A DNA stretch of 64,000 nt from NCBI GenBank assembly GCA_964573255.1, contig CAZNJB010000018.1, positions 1 to 64,000 on the forward strand. Reading direction: 5' to 3'. Below the pieces are notes generated by a model, which had not been told where the DNA came from, ran no database searches, and worked only from the letters and a program-made list of their open reading frames with translations. This document shows, in pieces, positions 53,175 through 62,774 of this stretch; within the stretch, counting starts at the first letter, position 1; the number at the start of each line of letters is the position of its first letter. Source of the stretch: CAYNUJ01 sp964573255 (GTDB lineage Bacteria > Bacteroidota > Ignavibacteria > Ignavibacteriales > Melioribacteraceae). Both the position numbers and the translations under genes were made by a program.

Positions 53175-54719
53175 ATGAAAGACAAATTCAAATTATTGGA
53201 TGAATTAAAGAAGCAAGCTCTTCTTGGTGGTGGTGAAAAAAGGATTGAAAGTCAACACAAAAAAGGGAAATTGACTGCTCGTGAAAGAATTGATTTGCTT
53301 GTTGACGAAGGAAGTTTTGAAGAAGTTGATATGTTTGTTAAAAACCGTTCCAATGATTTCGGTTTGGATAAAAATAAAATTTTGGGTGATGGAGTTGTAA
53401 CGGGTTTTGCAAGAATTGACGGTCGTCCGGTAGGTATTTTTAGTCAGGATTTCACAGTATTCGGAGGCTCACTGTCGGAAGCACACGCCGAAAAGATAAA
53501 TAAAATTATGGATATGTGTTTGAAAATTGGGATACCGATGATTGGCTTGAATGATTCCGGCGGAGCACGCATTCAAGAAGGTGTTGTGAGTCTTGGAGGG
53601 TATGCAGATCTTTTCTTGAGAAATACCCTTGCTTCGGGTGTAATTCCGCAAATTTCGGCTATTTTGGGCCCTTGCGCCGGTGGTGCGGTTTATTCACCGG
53701 CAATAACCGATTTTGTTTTTATGGTTAAAAATACCAGTCATATGTTTGTTACCGGTCCAAATGTAGTAAAAACCGTAACTCACGAAGAAGTTTCTTTCGA
53801 AGATTTGGGAGGCGCGGAAACGCATGCCACCAAAAGCGGTGTTGCACACTTTGCTTTCGATAGTGAAATTGAAGTTTTTCAAAATATAAGAAAATTATTG
53901 AGCTATCTCCCGCTTAATTGGAAAGATAAAGCGCCTGAAAAAGAGTTCAATTTTAATCAGGATTTTACCGTTCCTCAACTTGATACGATTGTTCCGGATA
54001 ATCCGAATAAACCTTACGATATGAAAGAGATTATCACCGCTTTGGTTGATGACGGTGAATTTTTGGAAGTACACGAAAATTATGCACAAAACATCATTGT
54101 TGGTTTTGCTCGTGTCGGGGGTATGTCGGTGGGAATAGTAGCCAATCAGCCCGCTGTTTTAGCCGGAGTTCTTGATATAAAAGCTTCCAACAAAGGCGCT
54201 CGTTTTGTTAGATTTTGTGATGCATTCGGAATTCCTCTGCTTGTTTTGGAAGATGTTCCGGGATTTTTACCGGGAACGGAGCAAGAGTGGAATGGAATAA
54301 TTAAACACGGAGCAAAATTGCTATTTGCTTTCTGCGAAGCAACCGTTCCAAAAGTAACTGTTATTACAAGAAAGGCATACGGCGGAGCATACGATGTGAT
54401 GAACTCCAAGCATATTCGCGGAGATTTTAACTATGCTTGGCCTTCGGCTGAAATTGCAGTAATGGGGCCAAAGGGAGCAGTTGAAATTATTTTCAAGAAA
54501 GAAATTAATGAATCGGAAAATCCGGAAGAAATGATTCAGAAGAAGCTTGAAGAATACCGCGAAAAATTTGCCAATCCTTATTCCGCTGCGGAAAGGGGAT
54601 ACGTAGACGATGTGATAAAACCGAGTGAAACTCGTCTCCGTATAATTAATACTTTCCAATTACTTAAAACAAAGGTGGATTCAAATCCGAAGAGAAAACA
54701 TTGCAATATTCCACTTTAA
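53175..54719 (+). CDS. Acyl-CoA carboxylase, carboxyltransferase subunit
   Basis: This 514-residue protein is a biotin-dependent carboxyltransferase of the propionyl-CoA carboxylase beta / methylmalonyl-CoA decarboxylase alpha type. 'KGKLTARERIDLLVDEGSFEE' at the start, 'NDSGGARIQEGV', 'GPCAGGAVYSPAITDF' and 'VRFCDAFGIPLL' are family segments, with two crotonase-like halves. It carboxylates propionyl-CoA or a related acyl-CoA using carboxybiotin. The biotin carboxylase and carrier subunits are not in the window. It starts seven bases after the ABC ATPase gene. Confidence 0.93.
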   Translation: MKDKFKLLDELKKQALLGGGEKRIESQHKKGKLTARERIDLLVDEGSFEEVDMFVKNRSNDFGLDKNKILGDGVVTGFARIDGRPVGIFSQDFTVFGGSLSEAHAEKINKIMDMCLKIGIPMIGLNDSGGARIQEGVVSLGGYADLFLRNTLASGVIPQISAILGPCAGGAVYSPAITDFVFMVKNTSHMFVTGPNVVKTVTHEEVSFEDLGGAETHATKSGVAHFAFDSEIEVFQNIRKLLSYLPLNWKDKAPEKEFNFNQDFTVPQLDTIVPDNPNKPYDMKEIITALVDDGEFLEVHENYAQNIIVGFARVGGMSVGIVANQPAVLAGVLDIKASNKGARFVRFCDAFGIPLLVLEDVPGFLPGTEQEWNGIIKHGAKLLFAFCEATVPKVTVITRKAYGGAYDVMNSKHIRGDFNYAWPSAEIAVMGPKGAVEIIFKKEINESENPEEMIQKKLEEYREKFANPYSAAERGYVDDVIKPSETRLRIINTFQLLKTKVDSNPKRKHCNIPL

Positions 54720-54965
54720 TGCAAGTTGATAAATTAATAAAAATAAGTAATTAGCAGTATTAATTGACTTGTATTTCTACAAAAATAATTAAAGATTTCA
54801 CCTTTTATTTCGATAAATTATCTGAATAAATTTAATTTATTTAGTGATTGGTTGAGATTGATAACCTATTATAAAATAAATAGTTATAAAAAATAGATGA
54901 TAAGTTGATTGATATTGATACGATAACTTGTTAAATTTAGATGAGTTGTTTATTTAGGAGTTGAT

Positions 54966-57947
54966 TTGAAGAAGATAGGTTTTATTTTTCCGGTTTTATT
55001 TGTTTTTATTTTAAGTTCGTGCAGTTTTTATAATCAATATTTTGGAAATGAAGAAATTGTCCCTGAAATTGCTGAGATAGAGGCATCAAACGGTATAATA
55101 GATGAATTAATTGAAAGTTCCCGCAAACACTATTCAAATGCATTATATTATCAAAAATTAAATTTTACTTCAGAGGCTTTTTCGGCTTATGATTCCGCTC
55201 TGGCCATTATTAATGATTTGAGTTACTATCCTGATATTGAAAAGAATAACGCTTATACAGAATTAGAAAAAGCAATAGTTGACGATTACCGTTCATTCGT
55301 AGATTCTTTGGAGGAACTTCCGCCAGATGTTTCCACCTTTGCTCTCGATGAATGGATGGATGAAAATCTGGTTGAATTGCCTCTTTTGAATGATGAGGAA
55401 TTTGTATCAACTCCCAAAAATACAATCGTTGTCGGAGATTTTCCCCTTGAAGTAAATAGGTATGTTGAACAATATATCGAATATTATACTGGCAGGGGAA
55501 GAAGCCATATGCATACCTGGCTCGAAAGAACAGGCAGATATTTTCCGATGATGGCAAAAATATTCAAGGAAGAAAATGTTCCTCAGCAATTAGTCTTTTT
55601 GAGCCTGCCTGAAAGCGGTTTGAATCCTAGAGCCCGTTCGTGGGCTAGAGCGGTTGGACTATGGCAATTCGTAAGGGGAACGGCCAGGCTTTATGATCTG
55701 AAAGTTGGATTTTATGTGGACGAAAGGCGTGATCCGGCAAAAGCTACAAGAGCGGCAGCCCGCCATCTTCGCGATCTTTATATGTCATTAGGAGATTGGT
55801 ATTTAGCAATTGCGGCATATAATTGCGGAGAAGCGCGTGTTCATAGAGCAATTAGAAGAGCCGGCTCAAAAAATTTCTGGAAGGTAAGAAGATTCCTCCC
55901 CCGGGAAACAAGAAATTACGTACCTCAATATATCGCAGTTTCTCTTATTTGCAGTAATCCGGCAAATTATGGATTCGAAAATATTGAATATGACAAACCA
56001 TTTGATATCAAACCTTTTGAAATTAACGAAGCGGTTGATATAGCCGTTTTAGCCAAGTGTGCGGGTATTTCTGTTAAATTATTCAAAGAAATGAATCCTC
56101 ATTTAACACAAAATTCTACTCCACCGTCAAAGTTTAGTCCGATAACAATAAATATTCCGTCAGCAACTTACGACGCATTTGTTCAAAATCTCGAAAACAT
56201 TCCCGATAAAGCGAAGATTCAATATATTGTTCACGTTGTTAGGAAAGGAGAAACTTTAAGCGAAATTGCATATAATTATCACGTTAGAATTAGCCAAATA
56301 AAAGAATTTAATAAGTTGAGGCGCACTTCCCGGATTTATCCCGGTAATAAATTGAAAATACCTGTTGCAACCATAGGTGTTAACGATTTTCAATTGGCTG
56401 TTGACGTTCATCCCACTGAGGAGGAATTATTCGTAAATACTGTTGAAGAACCGTATAAAATGCTGGTGAATATGGACTCCGAGAAAAATTACAGGGAGAT
56501 ATTTGCTCAAAAAATTGCCGAGCAGTCCGAAGTTGTGATTCCTGAAGGAAGTGTTGAGATTAATTATACGGTTAAAAGGCATGATAATTTGGTTGATTTG
56601 GCAGACCTTTTCGGAGTAAGGGTTTCAGATATTCGTAATTGGAATAATATACCATATACAAAGTCCATCTATGCTGGTGAAAATTTGAAATTTTATGTGC
56701 CTGCGGATAAAGCGGATAAATATGCTAAGATTAATCAGATGAGCAGAACCCAAAAGATGAATTTAATTTATGCAATGTCCGGAGGAAGATGGATAAAACA
56801 TAAAATCAGACCCGGTGAAGTTCTCGGCAAAATTGCGGAAAAATATGGTGTAAGAGTAAGTCAATTAAAGAGATGGAATAATATTAGAGGATCCAGAATT
56901 TATGCAGGCAAGGTACTGCAAATATTTGTCGGTCAAAATAGTTCATTTGCTTCCGGTTCTTCGAGTAGGGAAGAGAATGCTGATGATTATTACATAGTTA
57001 AACGTGGTGATACACTGAGCGAAATTGCACTTAAAACCGGTGTAGATGTTTCTGAACTGAAAAGGTTAAACTCCTTGAAATCAAATGTAATAAAGCCGGG
57101 AGATAAATTGGTTCTTAAAGGAAAAGTTAAGAGCAGGAAATTGGATTCGGAAAATTTAGTGTTCTATAAAATTAAGCCGAACGATTCTTTAAGTGAGATA
57201 GCCGAGAGATTCGGTGTATCGATGAGAGAAATCAAGAGATGGAATAATTTGAGAAATAATAAAATAATTGCGGGTAAAACGTTAAAGATTTATTCGGTTA
57301 AAAAGGGAGCAGTGGCGGTTGCGAAAAATTCAAGCAAAGAGAATAGCAAAATTATTGATAGATCAATTGCTAAAAACGGTTCAATTATATACACTATTAA
57401 AAGTGGCGATACAATAAGTGAAATAGCCGAAAAATTTAATGTATCTGTTGCTTCATTGAAGAAGTGGAATTCATTACACTCAAATAAAATTGTTGCAGGT
57501 AAAAAATTAATAATTTATTCGGGCAAAAAAGAAGAGAAAAAGAAGGAATATATCGCTTATGCGAATCCGACTGATAAAGTAAATGAGCCTGATCGAAAAG
57601 AAATAGAAGAATTTTCGAAAAAAGATGCTGTTAAATATATTGTTAAATCGGGTGATACTTTGGGAGAAATTGCCGAAAAGTATTTCGTACGCTCTTCTCA
57701 AATTAGAAAGTGGAATAAAATTAAGGGCAGCCGGATTTATCCGGGACAAGAATTGATAATTTATCCGGGTAAACCGAGTGTAGATCCTTTCTCTAATTTT
57801 TCCGGCAAGGTTCATGTCGTTCAAAAAGGTGAAGCTTTGTGGGATATTGCCAAGCATTACCAAGTTTCGGTTGAAGAATTGAAGGATTGGAATAAGTTGG
57901 AAAATTCAAAAATTAGAGTTGGGCAAAAACTTAAGGTTTTGAACTAA
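54966..57947 (+). CDS. Lipoprotein lytic transglycosylase with eight LysM domains
   Basis: This 993-residue protein starts at a TTG with AGGAG upstream. The lipobox 'ILSSC' near residue 19 marks a lipoprotein. The SLT (MltD-type) domain spans about 190-320: 'LPESGLNPRARSWARAVGLW' holds the catalytic Glu, and 'YLAIAAYNCGEARV' is the typical second segment. Eight LysM repeats follow, from about residue 420 to the end, for example 'YIVKRGDTLSEIALKTGV'. It should cut peptidoglycan glycan strands while anchored to the outer membrane. MltD usually has one to three LysM units, so eight is high. No partner gene is adjacent. Confidence 0.93.
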   Translation: MKKIGFIFPVLFVFILSSCSFYNQYFGNEEIVPEIAEIEASNGIIDELIESSRKHYSNALYYQKLNFTSEAFSAYDSALAIINDLSYYPDIEKNNAYTELEKAIVDDYRSFVDSLEELPPDVSTFALDEWMDENLVELPLLNDEEFVSTPKNTIVVGDFPLEVNRYVEQYIEYYTGRGRSHMHTWLERTGRYFPMMAKIFKEENVPQQLVFLSLPESGLNPRARSWARAVGLWQFVRGTARLYDLKVGFYVDERRDPAKATRAAARHLRDLYMSLGDWYLAIAAYNCGEARVHRAIRRAGSKNFWKVRRFLPRETRNYVPQYIAVSLICSNPANYGFENIEYDKPFDIKPFEINEAVDIAVLAKCAGISVKLFKEMNPHLTQNSTPPSKFSPITINIPSATYDAFVQNLENIPDKAKIQYIVHVVRKGETLSEIAYNYHVRISQIKEFNKLRRTSRIYPGNKLKIPVATIGVNDFQLAVDVHPTEEELFVNTVEEPYKMLVNMDSEKNYREIFAQKIAEQSEVVIPEGSVEINYTVKRHDNLVDLADLFGVRVSDIRNWNNIPYTKSIYAGENLKFYVPADKADKYAKINQMSRTQKMNLIYAMSGGRWIKHKIRPGEVLGKIAEKYGVRVSQLKRWNNIRGSRIYAGKVLQIFVGQNSSFASGSSSREENADDYYIVKRGDTLSEIALKTGVDVSELKRLNSLKSNVIKPGDKLVLKGKVKSRKLDSENLVFYKIKPNDSLSEIAERFGVSMREIKRWNNLRNNKIIAGKTLKIYSVKKGAVAVAKNSSKENSKIIDRSIAKNGSIIYTIKSGDTISEIAEKFNVSVASLKKWNSLHSNKIVAGKKLIIYSGKKEEKKKEYIAYANPTDKVNEPDRKEIEEFSKKDAVKYIVKSGDTLGEIAEKYFVRSSQIRKWNKIKGSRIYPGQELIIYPGKPSVDPFSNFSGKVHVVQKGEALWDIAKHYQVSVEELKDWNKLENSKIRVGQKLKVLN

Positions 57948-57980
57948 AATTTTATTTGTATAATTTTCGTGTGTAAATAA

Positions 57981-58061
57981 TAGCCGTTAGGGGTGCTCTT
58001 TTACGGGCTGAGAATAAACCCTCTAAACCTGATCCGGGTAATACCGGCGTAGGGAAACGGT
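57981..58061 (+). promoter_or_regulatory. TPP (THI-box) riboswitch aptamer
   Basis: The conserved THI-box pieces are present in order: GGGGTGC at 57990-57996, CTGAGA at 58008-58013, ACCCTCTAAACCTGATC at about 58018-58034 and GTAGGGAAACGG at 58049-58060. P1 forms between CCGTT (57984-57988) and AACGG (58056-58060). It precedes a TonB receptor, thiamine pyrophosphokinase and an SSS transporter, which fits control of thiamine uptake by thiamine diphosphate. Confidence 0.96.
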
Positions 58062-58081
58062 AAGCAGAATAATTAAGTTTT

Positions 58082-58108
58082 GCCGTTTCCTAGTGAAACG
58101 GCTTTTTT
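58082..58108 (+). terminator. Riboswitch expression-platform terminator
   Basis: GCCGTTTC at 58082-58089 pairs with GAAACGGC at 58095-58102, followed by six T. The same CCGTTTCC (58083-58090) is also perfectly complementary to GGAAACGG at 58053-58060, whose last bases form P1 of the aptamer. Bound TPP should hold P1 and release CCGTTTCC to build the terminator; without ligand the antiterminator can form. Confidence 0.93.
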
Positions 58109-58132
58109 ATTTTAAATAATTTTGGAGGTAAA

Positions 58133-60625
58133 ATGAAAAACTTAATTATTCTATTATTTCTAATTTCGCAAGTTATAGTTGGCCAAACATTCACGTTAAA
58201 AGGGATTGTCCTAAACGAAAATTCGGAGCCAATGAGTTCGGCAAATGTTTATCTTCTGAACGAAGGTAAAGGGACAGCTACAGATTCAAATGGTGAATTT
58301 ATTTTGAACGCCGAATTCGATAAGAACGATATTTTAGTCGTTAAATATTTGGGTTATAAAACCAAAGAATTCAATATTAATGAAATTGATTTTAGCAAAG
58401 TATTGGAAGTTCGTTTGACCCCTCAAGAACTTTCCAGTCAAACCGTATTGGTTGAAGCTTTAATAAATAAGGAAGGTGAAAGTCCTGCAGCATTTTCGCA
58501 GATAAAATATCAGGAAATTCAGAAAAATTATACCACTCAAGATATTCCTGAATATTTGAGTTATTTACCTTCTACAACATTCTATTCCGAAAACGGAAAT
58601 GGTATCGGGTACAACTATTTAAGTATTCGTGGATTTGATCAAAGAAGAATTTCCGTTTCTGTAAACGGTATTCCTCAAAATGATCCCGAAGATCATAATA
58701 TTTATTGGCTTGATATGCCGGATTTATTAGGGAGCACCGGTTTGGTTCAAGTGCAAAGGGGAGCCGGCGCTGGTATTATAGGATATCCTTCAATCGGCGG
58801 ATCAATCAATTTGATCATTTCTCCATTTTCTTCTAAAAGAAAATTCCGTTTTTCAACTACATTAGGTTCTTATAATACAAGAAAATATAATCTTTCTTTT
58901 TCAAGTGGTTTAATCGATAATAAATATTCAATTTACGCAAGTATTTCAAACATACTTTCGAGTGGTTACAGAGATAAGAGCTGGACAAATTTCAAGAGCT
59001 ATTATATTGCAGCCGTTCGTTACGACAAAAAATTAACTACTCAAATAAATCTTTACGGCGGTCCCATAGCGGATGGATTAGCATATACCGGCTTACCCAA
59101 ATGGGCGGTTAAAGATAGAATAAAAAGAAGAGAGAATTATTCATATTGGGAAGATGACGGTGAAAAATACACATACACAGTTGAAAGAAGAGCATCTGAA
59201 ATTGAAAACTTTTTTCAACCTCATTTCGAATTATTAAATGAATATAAAATTAATAAAAATGTGAAATTTAACTCAGCCTTGTTTCTGGTGTTAGGAAACG
59301 GATTTTTTGATTACGACGGTTCGTGGTCAATTTATTATGATGATTATTTTAGATTGAAAGCCAATGGATACGATGAAAACAAAACTCCTCAAAATGCTTT
59401 GATAAGAGCAATGGTAGAAAATAAACAATGGGGATGGATACCGCGTGTTAGCATAGCTCACAAGAACGGCGAACTCGTGGTTGGCGGTGAATTTAGAAAA
59501 CACAATTCCGTACACTGGGGAAGTATTAATTTTGCCGAAAATCTTCCGTCAGGAATAACCAAAGACTATAAGTATTATTACTATGAAGGTGCCAAAAATA
59601 TTGTAAATCTTTTTGCAAACGAAAATTATTCAATAAACAGCAAACTGAAATTATTAGCCGAAGTACAGTTAGCATATCATCAATACAAAATAGAAAATGA
59701 GAAATACGTAGGAAATAATTTTACTATTGACGGATTGTACCTCAATCCAAGATTTGGCCTTAATTATAAGGTTACTGACGATTTAAGTATGTATGCATCT
59801 TTTGCGAGAGTAACCCGTGAGCCGAGATTAAAGAATTATTACGATGCAGCCGAATCGAGCGCAGGTGAAATTCCACAATTTTCACTCGATGCCAATGGTA
59901 ATTACAATTTTAGTGATCCCTTAGTAAAACCAGAAACAATGAATGATATTGAAGCAGGTGCTTCTTTCCGAAAAGATAATCTTTCTTTCGGGATGAATTT
60001 GTTCTATATGTTGTTCAATAACGAGATAGTCAAAAAAGGTCAAGTGGATAGATTCGGACAACCGATAACCGGTAATATGGATAGAACCGTTCATACCGGG
60101 GTAGAAATTACCGGAGCATACAAACCAATTGATAAATTGGAATTCATTTTTAATGGCTCATATATTCAAAATTATATTGCCGAAGGTAAAACTTATATAA
60201 AATATAAAGACGATAATGGGAATAAAGTTATCGAGCCGCTTGACTTAAAAGACAACAAAATTAGCGGTTTCCCACAATTAACATTTAATGGAATAGTCAA
60301 TTTTAATTACAATAATTTCTTCGCACAATTTACTGCAAAATACGTCGGAGATTTTTACTCTGATAACTTCGACAATCAGTTATTGAACTATTTAGAAAAA
60401 TATCCGGGATTTGTTGATTATACAGATAATAAAGTAGACGGATATTTCGTTGCAAATATATATACTTCATATAATCTGAAGTTAAAACCATATTTTGATA
60501 ATGTTAAAATATTTGCTCAAGTAAATAATGTATTTGATAATTTATACGCCGCTTATGCAATTGGAAAGGAATTTTTCCCTGCAGCAGAGCGGAATTTCTT
60601 ATTTGGTGTAAAATTAGATTTTTAA
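58133..60625 (+). CDS. TonB-dependent receptor, probable thiamine uptake
   Basis: This 830-residue outer-membrane receptor has a signal peptide at about 1-18. A carboxypeptidase-regulatory-like beta domain lies at about 20-100. The plug follows, with 'YLSIRGFDQRRISVSVNGIP' and 'VQRGAGAGIIGYPSIGGSINL'. A 22-strand barrel runs to the terminal Phe. The TPP riboswitch directly upstream predicts import of thiamine or its phosphates, as reported for riboswitch-linked receptors in Bacteroidota. There is no SusD-type lipoprotein next to it. GGAGG precedes the start. A strong terminator follows the gene. Confidence 0.9.
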   Translation: MKNLIILLFLISQVIVGQTFTLKGIVLNENSEPMSSANVYLLNEGKGTATDSNGEFILNAEFDKNDILVVKYLGYKTKEFNINEIDFSKVLEVRLTPQELSSQTVLVEALINKEGESPAAFSQIKYQEIQKNYTTQDIPEYLSYLPSTTFYSENGNGIGYNYLSIRGFDQRRISVSVNGIPQNDPEDHNIYWLDMPDLLGSTGLVQVQRGAGAGIIGYPSIGGSINLIISPFSSKRKFRFSTTLGSYNTRKYNLSFSSGLIDNKYSIYASISNILSSGYRDKSWTNFKSYYIAAVRYDKKLTTQINLYGGPIADGLAYTGLPKWAVKDRIKRRENYSYWEDDGEKYTYTVERRASEIENFFQPHFELLNEYKINKNVKFNSALFLVLGNGFFDYDGSWSIYYDDYFRLKANGYDENKTPQNALIRAMVENKQWGWIPRVSIAHKNGELVVGGEFRKHNSVHWGSINFAENLPSGITKDYKYYYYEGAKNIVNLFANENYSINSKLKLLAEVQLAYHQYKIENEKYVGNNFTIDGLYLNPRFGLNYKVTDDLSMYASFARVTREPRLKNYYDAAESSAGEIPQFSLDANGNYNFSDPLVKPETMNDIEAGASFRKDNLSFGMNLFYMLFNNEIVKKGQVDRFGQPITGNMDRTVHTGVEITGAYKPIDKLEFIFNGSYIQNYIAEGKTYIKYKDDNGNKVIEPLDLKDNKISGFPQLTFNGIVNFNYNNFFAQFTAKYVGDFYSDNFDNQLLNYLEKYPGFVDYTDNKVDGYFVANIYTSYNLKLKPYFDNVKIFAQVNNVFDNLYAAYAIGKEFFPAAERNFLFGVKLDF

Positions 60626-60633
60626 CCGTTGGC

Positions 60634-60664
60634 AAGGGCGATGAATTCATCGCCCTTTTTTTTT
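60634..60664 (+). terminator. Intrinsic terminator between the TonB receptor and thiN
   Basis: AAGGGCGATGAA at 60634-60645 is perfectly complementary to TTCATCGCCCTT at 60646-60657, giving a long stem with a small apical loop, and a run of nine T follows. It separates the receptor gene from thiN, so the two downstream genes either depend on readthrough or have their own promoter in the 48-base gap. Confidence 0.92.
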
Positions 60665-60712
60665 CTTGTTAAAATCTGATAACTTCCTATTTAAATTCTG
60701 AGATATTTTATT

Positions 60713-61366
60713 ATGAAAAATAAAAGATGTATTATTTTAGCTAACGGTGACGAGCCTAAAAAGAAACTTCTATTAAAATTAATGAAGCTCGGTTATTCAA
60801 CTTTATTTTGTGCGGACGGCGGTGCAAATACTGCTTACAAATTAGGAGTTGTTCCTGATTATATTATAGGTGATTTAGATTCCATCAAAAAAGAAGTTCT
60901 CGATAGTTTTAACAAAAAATCGAAGATAATACATCTTAAAAGACAAGATGATACTGACGTAGAAAAAGTATTGAAAACAGTTTTAAAATATAGATATAAT
61001 GAAGTTGTATTATTGGGTGGTACCGGTGATAGATTTGATCACTCTTTGGCTAACATTGGAATTATGCTCAGGTATTACGATAAAATAAAAATTCATTTAG
61101 TACATTTTGACACTATTGCCACTGTTATTAAGGGTAAATCAAAATTTGTTACCTCACCGGGGGAAACAATTTCTCTTTTTGCATTTGACGGTAAAACCAA
61201 AATACAATCAAAAGGACTAAAATATTCACTTGATAATATTGCTTTAAAATTCGGTGAAAGAGAGGGTTCAAGTAACGAAGCAATCGGCAATAGTATTGAG
61301 TTGAATGTTAGGTATGGCAAAGTATTAATAATTAGAAATTTAGGCTCATTTTTAAAAGATGATTAG
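60713..61366 (+). CDS. thiN: Thiamine pyrophosphokinase
   Basis: This 217-residue enzyme transfers pyrophosphate from ATP to thiamine. 'CADGGANTAYKLGVVPDYIIGDLDSI' region holds DGGAN and GDLDS; 'QDDTDVEKVL' and 'GGTGDRFDHSLANI' complete the N-terminal active site. The C-terminal thiamine-binding half contains 'GREGSSNEAI'-like sequence (here GEREGSSNEAIGN). Length matches bacterial ThiN. It overlaps the SSS transporter gene by eight bases. It would trap imported thiamine as TPP, the ligand of the upstream riboswitch. Confidence 0.94.
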   Translation: MKNKRCIILANGDEPKKKLLLKLMKLGYSTLFCADGGANTAYKLGVVPDYIIGDLDSIKKEVLDSFNKKSKIIHLKRQDDTDVEKVLKTVLKYRYNEVVLLGGTGDRFDHSLANIGIMLRYYDKIKIHLVHFDTIATVIKGKSKFVTSPGETISLFAFDGKTKIQSKGLKYSLDNIALKFGEREGSSNEAIGNSIELNVRYGKVLIIRNLGSFLKDD

Positions 61367-62753
61367 CTTTAGTTTTATAGATTTAGCAGTAATTGGATTA
61401 TTTTTTTTATTGCTCTTCCTTTTCGGTTTCCTGCCGAAGAGTTCCAAAGATGAAAACACAGAAGAATTTTTACTTTCGGGTAGAAATCTCGGGCTGTTTC
61501 TCTTTGTGATGACTAATGTTGCTACTTGGTATGGTGGTATTTTAGGGGTAGGGGAGTTTACCTATCGCTATGGTTTATTAAGTTGGTTTACTCAGGGATT
61601 TCCATATTATATATTCGCACTTTTATTCGGATTGTTTTTTGCTTCGAAGGTTAGAGAATCTTCATTGTTTACAATACCTGATAAATTGGAATCGGTTTAC
61701 GGCAAAAATGTTGGTATTTTAAGTGCTTTGGTTGTATTTATACTCGTTTCACCGGCTCCCTATATTCTGATGCTTACACAATTGATAAAATTAATTTTTG
61801 GAACTTCAACTTTTATCTCGGCAATAATAGCTTTATTTATATCAGTAGTTTATCTCTTCAAAGGGGGATATAAATCAGATGTTTATACCGATGCATTCCA
61901 ATTTTTTGTGATGTTTATTGGTTTTATCATTTTAATATTTGTGTTGATATCAAATTATGGTTCTTATTCTTTTTTGGCGGAGAATCTACCGGAGCAGCAT
62001 TTAAATATTACAGGCGGAGCATCACCTTTTTACATATTAGTCTGGTTTTTAATAGCGCTTTGGACTTTCACAGATCCCGGATTTCATCAAAGAAGTTATG
62101 CCGCTAAAACTCCGTCAATAGCAAAAAAGGGGATTCTTATTTCAATTATATTCTGGTTTATTTTCGATTTTCTTACTGCTTCCACCGGATTGTATTCAAA
62201 GGCAATTTTACCAAACTTGGAAAATCCTATTTTTGCATTTCCCTTATTGGCGGAAAAGGTTTTAGCTCCTGGGTTAAAGGGAGTCTTTTATGCTGCATTA
62301 TTTGCAACCATTATCAGTACATTAAATAGTTATCTGTTTTTATCTGCAACAACATTCGGTCGGGATTTTATTTTTAAGTTAACCGGAGATAAGAATAAAA
62401 TAAATTTTTATACAAGAACCGGGTTATTTGTTGCCTCTGTTTTGGGATTGATTTTAGCTTTATCGGTCGATTCAATTATCGATCTTTGGTATTTGATAGG
62501 GAGTATTTGTATTCCTGGAATGATATTTTTGATTATTGGTGCTTATTATCAACAATTTAGAATTAGTAATACACTTGCATTCATTGAATTATTACTAGGT
62601 GTTATCAGCAGTTTCCTGTGGTATTTAATTAGAAATAATCTTGCTGCTGAGAATCCATTGAATATAATTGAGCCGATGATAGTCGGTTTGTTTACTGTAG
62701 GAGTAATTCATTTAATTGGAATATTCCCAATTAGAAAAACATCCGCTAAGTAA
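61359..62753 (+). CDS. Sodium:solute symporter, candidate thiamine transporter
   Basis: This 464-residue inner-membrane protein has about 13 segments and belongs to the SSS family: 'EEFLLSGRNLGLFLFVMTNVATWYGG' region (about 27-55) and 'FTDPGFHQRSYAAKTPSIAKKG' region (about 229-250) are typical. SSS members of the ThiV type have been proposed as thiamine or precursor carriers. Here it takes the place that PnuT holds in riboswitch-linked loci of Bacteroidota. Coupling to thiN by an eight-base overlap supports thiamine or a thiamine precursor as substrate, though this is inferred from context. Confidence 0.85.
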   Translation: MISFSFIDLAVIGLFFLLLFLFGFLPKSSKDENTEEFLLSGRNLGLFLFVMTNVATWYGGILGVGEFTYRYGLLSWFTQGFPYYIFALLFGLFFASKVRESSLFTIPDKLESVYGKNVGILSALVVFILVSPAPYILMLTQLIKLIFGTSTFISAIIALFISVVYLFKGGYKSDVYTDAFQFFVMFIGFIILIFVLISNYGSYSFLAENLPEQHLNITGGASPFYILVWFLIALWTFTDPGFHQRSYAAKTPSIAKKGILISIIFWFIFDFLTASTGLYSKAILPNLENPIFAFPLLAEKVLAPGLKGVFYAALFATIISTLNSYLFLSATTFGRDFIFKLTGDKNKINFYTRTGLFVASVLGLILALSVDSIIDLWYLIGSICIPGMIFLIIGAYYQQFRISNTLAFIELLLGVISSFLWYLIRNNLAAENPLNIIEPMIVGLFTVGVIHLIGIFPIRKTSAK

Positions 62754-62774
62754 GATTCAATTAATTCCCAAAAT

